IMG/VR virus record: IMGVR_UViG_3300044843_000391
Coordinates: 1 to 24,403 of that record
Source: a virus
Direction: 5' to 3' (one strand)
DNA: 24,403 nucleotides
In this document: in pieces, positions 6,952 to 12,598 of the stretch
Layout of the letters: each line of letters begins with the position of its first letter
How positions within the stretch are numbered: the first letter of the stretch is position 1
The notes under the pieces: model-generated
What the model was told of the DNA's origin: nothing
The model's input: only the letters and a program-made list of their open reading frames with translations
Database searches by the model: none
Made by a program: the position numbers and the translations under genes

Positions 6952-7841
6952 CAGATATTGTAAAAGAATTTAAGACCATGGATGGGTTAGGTGCAATGCT
7001 ATGGAAAAAAATATACGCTATGTCATATGCTAAGTACCATAAAAAAATATTTAAGGACACACCTATCGATTGGTTTTTAATTCATAAATCTGATGGTATT
7101 GATGGTGAGGATGATCCAAAATATAAAAATTTAATGGATAAGTTTAATAATGTTTTATACAATCCGTGGCAAAATATTAATTTTAATCATATACCATATA
7201 AAACTTTATGCAAGAATGTTGGGGCAGGAGCACCCGCTCCAGGCTTTGCAACTACAAACGACGATATTGATTTTTTAAAAGAAGCAATACATTTTAATAA
7301 ATTTAGTGGCGAAACTCATAACTCTATAGTTATTCACATTAGACGAGGAAATGCTATACCAGAAAATCCAAGGTATGTAGAGGATAAATTTTATGAAAAG
7401 GTTTTGTTACAAATATCAGAAATTATAGATAAATGTCAGATGGATAGCCCAGATGTTATTATCTGCACTGATTCTGATGATAATACTTTTACTCCAAGGG
7501 GGTATAACCAAGAGCGTATGTGGAGACAGCCACACTTATATCAAAATGAATCTGGAGAGTATCCACACACAAGTATTAACTTTGATTTACTTAAAAAGGC
7601 ATACCCAAATGTAATAATAAGAAATGACATGGATACATATAGTTCGTTTATTTTTATGTTAACTGCTAAGGTTTTAATAGTTGGAAATTCTGCATTTAGT
7701 CAGTCTGCTGGACTTTTATCTACCAATAGCGTTATTGGAATGCCTGCAAAACATGGAATGGATCCAAGGCATAACCACTTTAAAAATAAAGTAGCAGCCC
7801 TGGATCCATCTGGTGTTTTATTGTGGGAATCCACCCATTAG
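6948..7841 (+). CDS. Second glycosyltransferase, fucosyltransferase-like
   Basis: Two starts are possible: ATG at 6942 or at 6948. I choose 6948 because it forms an ATGA overlap with the upstream stop and sits at workable distance from AGGGG at 6937-6941, which is too close to 6942. The 297-residue product has VIHIRRGN (H120, R122, R123), the GDP-sugar motif of alpha-1,2/1,6- and O-fucosyltransferases. The C-terminal block YSSFIFMLTAKVLIVGNSAF, followed by SQSAGLLS, resembles the donor-binding end of these enzymes. It probably adds a second sugar in the same glycan pathway. Its 3' end overlaps the convergent lytic transglycosylase gene by 24 bases. Confidence 0.68.
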   Translation: MTDIVKEFKTMDGLGAMLWKKIYAMSYAKYHKKIFKDTPIDWFLIHKSDGIDGEDDPKYKNLMDKFNNVLYNPWQNINFNHIPYKTLCKNVGAGAPAPGFATTNDDIDFLKEAIHFNKFSGETHNSIVIHIRRGNAIPENPRYVEDKFYEKVLLQISEIIDKCQMDSPDVIICTDSDDNTFTPRGYNQERMWRQPHLYQNESGEYPHTSINFDLLKKAYPNVIIRNDMDTYSSFIFMLTAKVLIVGNSAFSQSAGLLSTNSVIGMPAKHGMDPRHNHFKNKVAALDPSGVLLWESTH

Positions 7842-8381
7842 TTGCTTTGTTCTTGGAGTAATGCCCTTCCAGGCAATCCAATTTTTACCACCTCTTGACA
7901 TGTGGAACGCAACTTGAGCATTCAATACTGGATTAAATAACTCATAATTTGACTCTAAATTAAACTTATCTCTACGTTCAGGACCAAGGTCGCCAATCAT
8001 ATTTATTTGAAATAAGCCATAAGAACTATCTCCAGTTCTTTTACTAAGGTTTAACGCCATTGGTCTACCGCCAGATTCTTTTTTAGCAATAGCCCAAGCC
8101 TCCCTTAGTTTTTGACCTTCAAAACCTACTAATGCTAATAGATTTTTAAGGTCTTTGTCAGATAGATTTACAGCATTTTTGTATTTTTCTAACTGATCTT
8201 CTTTAGCCTTAGAAACACTTTTGGCCACTTGCGTGGCCTCAATAGTCTCTTCAAGCACGATAGTTTTACTATCGTCTAATCGGTTTTCAGAAGCATTAGC
8301 CACGTTTGACCAAACTGCAAACATAGCCAATATGCTGAGTGTGCCAATGATGTTCTTATTATTATTCATAAAAGTAATCAT
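7818..8381 (-). CDS. Secreted lytic transglycosylase (SLT-like endolysin)
   Basis: This 187-residue protein is the only clear minus-strand gene. It starts with a signal peptide (hydrophobic stretch 10-26; predicted cleavage after A30 in SNVANA). A linker and helical region follow, then a lysozyme-like domain: AIAKKESGGRP with candidate catalytic E102, then SSYGLFQIN (119-127), then NAQVAFHMS and NWIAW. These are the order and motifs of SLT/goose-lysozyme-type transglycosylases, which cleave the MurNAc-GlcNAc bond in peptidoglycan. The start is fixed by AAGGAGG just upstream on the minus strand. A good -35/-10 pair precedes it. The signal peptide suggests export without a holin; none was recognised here. 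Confidence 0.85.
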   Translation of the reverse strand: MITFMNNNKNIIGTLSILAMFAVWSNVANASENRLDDSKTIVLEETIEATQVAKSVSKAKEDQLEKYKNAVNLSDKDLKNLLALVGFEGQKLREAWAIAKKESGGRPMALNLSKRTGDSSYGLFQINMIGDLGPERRDKFNLESNYELFNPVLNAQVAFHMSRGGKNWIAWKGITPRTKQLMGGFPQ

Positions 8382-8402
8382 AGTTTCCTCCTTAGAAACG
8401 GA

Positions 8403-8427
8403 ATGACACCTTGTTAAAGGGTGTCAT
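8403..8427. promoter_or_regulatory. Inverted repeat in the lysin leader
   Basis: ATGACACC (8403-8410) and GGTGTCAT (8420-8427) form a perfect 8-bp stem with a 9-base loop. On the minus strand it lies between the predicted start of transcription and the lysin Shine-Dalgarno. It could be a leader hairpin or a repressor operator. It shares its CAT with the next inverted repeat, so the two RNA stems would exclude each other. Confidence 0.55.
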
Positions 8428-8448
8428 GTTACTTCCTAGTATAACATG
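8425..8448. promoter_or_regulatory. Inverted repeat overlapping the lysin -10
   Basis: CATGTTA (8425-8431) and TAACATG (8442-8448) flank a 10-base centre. The repeat covers the minus-strand -10 region, where a dimeric repressor would block transcription. The role is inferred. Confidence 0.4.
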
Positions 8449-8467
8449 AATTTCAGACCCATGTCAA
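8438..8467 (-). promoter_or_regulatory. Sigma-70-type promoter for the lysin gene
   Basis: Read on the minus strand, TTGACA (8467-8462) is followed after 18 bases by TATACT (8443-8438), with TGT just before the -10 making an extended element. This is the only promoter in the window with a consensus -35. Transcription would start near 8431, giving a leader of about 50 bases. Confidence 0.72.
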
Positions 8468-8479
8468 ATATCTTAAAAG

Positions 8480-8488
8480 TGGTATAAT
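8480..8488 (+). promoter_or_regulatory. Extended -10 promoter TGGTATAAT
   Basis: TG-G-TATAAT ends nine bases before the ATG at 8498. No Shine-Dalgarno lies between, so the transcript would be leaderless or nearly so. It is divergent from the lysin promoter. Confidence 0.6.
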
Positions 8489-8497
8489 AAGTATATT

Positions 8498-9040
8498 ATG
8501 GCAACCAATCAGACATCAGGTCAATTTCAGATAGCATTTCCAAGGTCTACAGACCCAGTAAACGTACACGGAGACCTAGAACAATTGGCGGGAGATGTAA
8601 AAGAGTCACTAGAATCTATAGATGTTTCAATTATACAAATAGATGTTAAAAATATTAGTGGTTTGACATTACCTGCAGGCACTCCAGTTTATATATTTAA
8701 TTATTCAGACACCGTTCCTGGAATAAAACACTATACAGAAGATTTATGGTCGTCTGGCTCAGTAAAGCCAGTATTAGGTTTATTAAAAACATCACTAAGC
8801 AATAATGCAATTGGCAAAGTTGTTGTTGCTGGAGTTCTCGCAAATGTAAATACGTCATCGTTTGTTACAGGAGATGTACTATACGTTGGCAGACCAGATG
8901 GTGGTTTGACAAAGATAAGGCCAGCAGAGGGTTCTGGTGCAGTAGGAATTGTTGGATATGCACATGCCACAAATGGTGTAATTATTGTTGAGGCAAAAGG
9001 CAACGGTACATGGGGAGCATTGAAGGCTGGATTAGCCTAA
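8498..9040 (+). CDS. Phage structural protein (head/tail fibre-like beta domain)
   Basis: The 180-residue protein has a helical N-terminal part (DLEQLAGDVKESLES) and then a beta-rich domain. Its phrases include KNISGLTLPAGTPVYIF, KPVLGLLKTSLSNNAIGKVV, ANVNTSSFVTGDVLYVGRPD and GVIIVEAKG. This string of motifs is typical of a beta domain repeated in structural proteins of many marine and freshwater phages, where it decorates capsids or fibres. No catalytic residues are evident. It has its own extended -10 and starts the second structural block. Confidence 0.7.
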   Translation: MATNQTSGQFQIAFPRSTDPVNVHGDLEQLAGDVKESLESIDVSIIQIDVKNISGLTLPAGTPVYIFNYSDTVPGIKHYTEDLWSSGSVKPVLGLLKTSLSNNAIGKVVVAGVLANVNTSSFVTGDVLYVGRPDGGLTKIRPAEGSGAVGIVGYAHATNGVIIVEAKGNGTWGALKAGLA

Positions 9041-9042
9041 TA

Positions 9043-9051
9043 TGATATAAT
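9043..9051 (+). promoter_or_regulatory. Extended -10 promoter TGATATAAT, leaderless spacing
   Basis: The element begins three bases after the upstream stop and ends six bases before the ATG at 9058. There is no Shine-Dalgarno. The same TGATATAAT plus six-base spacing recurs at 19244. Confidence 0.6.
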
Positions 9052-9057
9052 CAACAC

Positions 9058-9462
9058 ATGGCAAATTTTCGTGGATCCGCTTCTTCATATGATATAGGTG
9101 AAAAACCACCAACAGTTATTTGGACTGTAGTTCGTGGAGATACATCTGGATTTAAGGTTTATGTTGTTGATGATGCAGGACAACCCTTAATTATTCCAGA
9201 TTGGACTATTAATATGAAGATTAAGCGTCCAAACAATACAGCAGATCTTGGAATTATTACAGATGATGCCACGCTAATTATGGATTTATATCCAGCAGCA
9301 GATGCAGATGATTTGGTTGGAGAGTTTACTGTTTGGCTAACTTCTTCGGAATCTTTTATTTTACAAACTGGAGACATCTTTGATATTCAGTTATCAGATG
9401 CTACAAGAGTATGGACAGTTGCTCAGGGTAGCATGAAGATTCTTGAAGATGTAACAGATTAA
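9058..9462 (+). CDS. Small phage structural protein
   Basis: The 134-residue protein is beta-rich and reads like an immunoglobulin-like or BppU-type N-terminal domain: WTVVRGDTSGFKVYVVDDAG, WTINMKIKRP, LVGEFTVWLTSSES, then DIQLSDATRVWTVAQGSMKI. Similar domains are found at the start of phage baseplate or tip proteins. No enzyme motif is seen. Its stop overlaps the next start as TAATG. A structural role is inferred from pattern and position. Confidence 0.62.
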   Translation: MANFRGSASSYDIGEKPPTVIWTVVRGDTSGFKVYVVDDAGQPLIIPDWTINMKIKRPNNTADLGIITDDATLIMDLYPAADADDLVGEFTVWLTSSESFILQTGDIFDIQLSDATRVWTVAQGSMKILEDVTD

Positions 9463-9683
9463 TGGCAAGAGCAACATTATCAAACCCACAACATAAAACC
9501 AAATATATAAAGCCAATTGACTACTCTGTAAAGCAAATAACATTAATTAACCCAACAGTTACAATTAAGCATGACTTGCCTTTTAGGGTAAGGTTTAAAT
9601 CTATACAAATTGAAGGATACAGCGCTTCTAATCCCCCACCAATTCCACTACAAGTTATTGGTTTTAGTAACTGGATTCTTTAA
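9462..9683 (+). CDS. Small structural-block protein of unknown function
   Basis: The 73-residue product starts at an ATG overlapping the previous stop (TAATG), so it is likely coupled. It is basic at the start (NPQHKTKYIKP) and beta-like after that (LPFRVRFKSIQIEGY), ending in PPPIPLQVIGFSNWIL. No family is recognised. The position suggests a small virion component or assembly partner of the 134-residue neighbour. Confidence 0.6.
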   Translation: MARATLSNPQHKTKYIKPIDYSVKQITLINPTVTIKHDLPFRVRFKSIQIEGYSASNPPPIPLQVIGFSNWIL

Positions 9684-9699
9684 AATATAAAAAGGGAGT

Positions 9700-9705
9700 T
9701 ATAAT
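9700..9705 (+). promoter_or_regulatory. -10 element TATAAT, leaderless spacing
   Basis: TATAAT is followed by AAGCAC and the ATG at 9712, six bases away. GGGAG lies upstream of the -10 and would not be in the transcript. The 13-base sequence TTATAATAAGCAC reappears at 12549. Confidence 0.5.
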
Positions 9706-9711
9706 AAGCAC

Positions 9712-10158
9712 ATGGCAAAAATCTCAATCCCAACACTAAAGACCAAGTTTCAAACTGGTGATCGTCCTACACAACAGGACTACGAAGATTTAATTGATTC
9801 AACATCAGCCCGTTCGACAGATCTTGGATCAATGGGTAATAATGAAAATACAATTTATGGTATTGAAAATGCCACAATAATTGATAACTTTGATGCCACA
9901 GAGTGGCGTATGGTTAAGTATATTGTTTCAATATCAAAGACCACAGCAGGGGACAACAAGTTCTACGCAACAGAGTTGACCATCTTGGTGGACGGTACAA
10001 ATGTAAGCGTCTCTGAGTATGGCACGATAGACAATGATGGGAATATTGGCACCGTTAGCGTCTCTAGGGTTGGAAACACAGTTTCATTAACTGTTACACC
10101 AGACCAAGCAATTAAGCCAGTCACAGTTCGTTATGCACGAATTGGACTTAAGGCGTAA
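9712..10158 (+). CDS. Phage tail-fibre-associated protein with shared C-terminal beta domain
   Basis: The 148-residue protein opens with KISIPTLKTKFQTGDRPTQQ, then DYEDLIDS, a common beginning for short phage fibre or attachment proteins. Residues from about 60 to the end form a beta domain (WRMVKYIVSISKTTAGDNKF, then ATELTILVDGTNVSVSEYGT) also seen, in diverged form, at the end of the 626-residue fibre (EFLVKIAYGTHTD, VILTLDTSNNIAITEYAMV). Both then have a G-S-[VL]-[SG] turn and a closing strand. This domain is frequent at fibre C-termini of cyanophage-like viruses. It may form the trimer cap. The gene has a leaderless-type promoter. Confidence 0.68.
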   Translation: MAKISIPTLKTKFQTGDRPTQQDYEDLIDSTSARSTDLGSMGNNENTIYGIENATIIDNFDATEWRMVKYIVSISKTTAGDNKFYATELTILVDGTNVSVSEYGTIDNDGNIGTVSVSRVGNTVSLTVTPDQAIKPVTVRYARIGLKA

Positions 10159-10173
10159 ATAAGGAGATAAAAG

Positions 10174-12054
10174 ATGGCAGTAGTAAATAAAGACTTTAAA
10201 GTAAAGAATGGTCTCATCGTTGAAGGCACAACCGCAACAGTTGATAATTTTGACATTCTTACAAAGAAAACAGACGATCAGAACTATATCGTCAACCTGA
10301 TTGGCGGAACAGCCACATCAGCAAATGAAGCAAACAAGGTTGTAAAGCGTGATGGCTCAGGCAACTTTGCTGCTGGAGAAATCACAGCAGACCTTGTTGG
10401 TGATGTAACTGGTACAGTTTCTTCACTTTCAAACCACGACACAGATGACCTTTCAGAAGGTTCATCAAATAAATATTTTACAGATGCAAGAGCAGTAACT
10501 GCAAACACTGGTTTGTGGGACACAATTGGTGCAGCAGCAGATGCTGAGGCAGATGCAATTCTTGCAGCACAGCAATACACAGATGCAGAAATCCAAGATG
10601 AAGTAACTGCTCGTGATGCAGCAATTCTTCTTGCTAAGAATGATGCAATTGCAGATGCAGCATCAGATGCTACAACAAAGGCAAATGCAGCACTTGCAGA
10701 TGCCAATTCATACACAGATGATGAAATTGCTGCAGAAGTAACTCGTTCAAATAACTATGCAGATGCAGCAGCCACAACAGCAGAAAATAATGCTAAGGCA
10801 TATGCAGACGGACTATCTTCTGGCCTAAACTGGAAGCAAGCAGTTCATCTTCTATACGATGCAGCGATTCCAGTACTATCTGGTAGCGGAGCATCACAGT
10901 TAATTATTGATGGACATGACCCACTAGGAGATGCAGATAGCGGATACAGAGTACTTATCAACAACGCTGGTGCAGATAGCGGTATTTATGTCTTTAATAG
11001 CACTGGCGGAAACTGGACACTTACTCGTCCAGAAGATGCAAATGCAGCATCAGAACTTATTGGCGCAGCAGTATTCGTAATGGAAGGAACCAACTATGGT
11101 TCTACAGCATGGGTACAGGCTGATCATTATCTAACTGGTTTTGCTGGACAGTCTTGGACACAGTTCTCAGGTCAGGGTACATACCTTGCTGGAAGTGGTC
11201 TAACACTTGACGGCACAACATTTGCAATCGATACAAGTGTTACTGCTACAAATTTGTATGCAGACGGTGTTGCAGCAGCAGCAGAACAAGCAGCAATTGC
11301 TCATACAGATGCTCGTGAAATTGCAATTACCTCTGCTTATGAAGGATACGCTAATGGTGTAGCACTTACTGCAGAACAAAATGCAAATATATACACAGAT
11401 GGAAAGATCGCTGATGAAGTTGAAGATCGTAATGATGCAATTAATAATGCAATCAATGCTCTTACAACAACAGACATTGAAGAAGGTACAAACCTTTACT
11501 ACACTGCTGCTCGTGCTAAGGCAGAGGCAGCAACACTTCTTGCAAACGCAACGAAGACAAATATTGTCATCACAAAGGACGGATCAGATAATCTAACAAT
11601 TACTGCAGAAAACGGTGTTGCAGATTCTGATACAGATGATCTTGCAGAAGGTTCAACAAATCTCTACTTCACAAATGCTCGTGCAGTATCTGCTCTTGAA
11701 GCAGTTATTCCAGACTTTGATGCAATAGATATTGCTTCTGTAGCAAAGCAAGTTGCTGCAACACATGATGTACCAACAGCAAGTACACACACAGCATTTG
11801 CATGGCCACACGCTTCATATCGTTCGGCAGAATTCCTTGTTAAGATTGCATATGGAACACACACAGATGTTTCAAAGGTTATCTTAACATTGGATACATC
11901 AAACAACATAGCCATTACAGAATATGCAATGGTTGGAACAAATGGTTCATTGGGATCTGTTTCTGCAGATATTGATGGAACAAATGCTCGTCTTCGTGTT
12001 ACAACAGGAAACAATAACTCTACAGTTCTTGTTGTTGGAACACTTTTAGCATAA
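10174..12054 (+). CDS. Long tail fibre, 626 residues
   Basis: The N-terminus VVNKDFKVKNGLIVEG is shared with the protein at 12084-12539, suggesting a common virion-attachment segment. Ala/Asp/Glu-rich stretches (residues about 115-210 and 360-430) look like coiled-coil shaft. Three copies of a T-D-[DI]-[LI]-x-E-G-[ST]-x-N-x-Y-[FY]-T-x-A-R-A module, common in phage fibres, occur around 90-112, 430-455 and 480-505. The C-terminal 100 residues match the beta domain of the upstream 148-residue protein. AAGGAG gives a good Shine-Dalgarno, and the gene has no promoter of its own. It is probably a receptor-binding or long fibre subunit. Confidence 0.82.
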   Translation: MAVVNKDFKVKNGLIVEGTTATVDNFDILTKKTDDQNYIVNLIGGTATSANEANKVVKRDGSGNFAAGEITADLVGDVTGTVSSLSNHDTDDLSEGSSNKYFTDARAVTANTGLWDTIGAAADAEADAILAAQQYTDAEIQDEVTARDAAILLAKNDAIADAASDATTKANAALADANSYTDDEIAAEVTRSNNYADAAATTAENNAKAYADGLSSGLNWKQAVHLLYDAAIPVLSGSGASQLIIDGHDPLGDADSGYRVLINNAGADSGIYVFNSTGGNWTLTRPEDANAASELIGAAVFVMEGTNYGSTAWVQADHYLTGFAGQSWTQFSGQGTYLAGSGLTLDGTTFAIDTSVTATNLYADGVAAAAEQAAIAHTDAREIAITSAYEGYANGVALTAEQNANIYTDGKIADEVEDRNDAINNAINALTTTDIEEGTNLYYTAARAKAEAATLLANATKTNIVITKDGSDNLTITAENGVADSDTDDLAEGSTNLYFTNARAVSALEAVIPDFDAIDIASVAKQVAATHDVPTASTHTAFAWPHASYRSAEFLVKIAYGTHTDVSKVILTLDTSNNIAITEYAMVGTNGSLGSVSADIDGTNARLRVTTGNNNSTVLVVGTLLA

Positions 12055-12083
12055 AAAATTAAACAAAAGAGGGAGTGGTAATC

Positions 12084-12539
12084 TTGGCAACAGTCAACAA
12101 GGACTTCAAGGTTAAAAATGGACTTATCGTCACTGGTGGCGGTGAGTTCGGAGGAACGGTATCAGTAGGGACCCCTACATTAGATACACATGCTGCTACT
12201 AAGGCATATGTCGATTCATTGGCTAGTGGCATGGTTGTCGGATCTACCGCTCCCTCTACACCAGAAAATGGTGATTTATGGTTTGATACATTAACATCAA
12301 GAGTTAATGTTTATTATTCTGGTTCATGGATGACAATGGCATCAATTGATGACACATTAAATCTACCCCAGCATATTCACGATACTGCAATTGATGGAAC
12401 TGGTTTCATAGTATCTCAGTTTGTCACTGGCGGTAGTTTTAATGACCCACAAGGTTCTCCAGTAGATGGCGGATCTTATAACACCAACTCGTGGACTTTG
12501 GTTTACGATGGCGGTAGTGCAGTAGATAATTTCAACTAA
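12084..12539 (+). CDS. Short fibre-like protein sharing the attachment N-terminus
   Basis: I choose the TTG at 12084 (product MATVNKDFKVKNGL..., 151 residues). It follows GAGGGAG at normal distance, and the product then aligns with the start of the 626-residue fibre; GTG at 12075 lies inside the Shine-Dalgarno. After the shared N-terminus come T-H-A-A-T-K-A-Y-V-D-S (a fibre motif also in the 737-residue protein) and a W/Y-rich module (GDLWFDTLTSRVNVYYSGSW). The end contains SWTLVYDGGSAVDNFN. It may be a second fibre or a shortened paralogue of its neighbour. Confidence 0.68.
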   Translation: MATVNKDFKVKNGLIVTGGGEFGGTVSVGTPTLDTHAATKAYVDSLASGMVVGSTAPSTPENGDLWFDTLTSRVNVYYSGSWMTMASIDDTLNLPQHIHDTAIDGTGFIVSQFVTGGSFNDPQGSPVDGGSYNTNSWTLVYDGGSAVDNFN

Positions 12540-12546
12540 AAACTGA

Positions 12547-12555
12547 TGTTATAAT
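12547..12555 (+). promoter_or_regulatory. Extended -10 promoter TGTTATAAT
   Basis: TG-T-TATAAT is followed by AAGCACA, as at 9700-9711. Here a leader of roughly 35-40 bases with AAGGAGAG precedes the ATG at 12599, so this copy is not leaderless. Confidence 0.6.
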
Positions 12556-12598
12556 AAGCACAGAAATAAAACGGTAGAAATACCACAAGGAGAGATAA

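Noticed and set aside
6677-7060. 127-residue minus-strand open frame with hydrophobic stretches
   Set aside because: It is antisense to the end of the SGNH hydrolase and the start of the second glycosyltransferase, both of which have clear motifs there.
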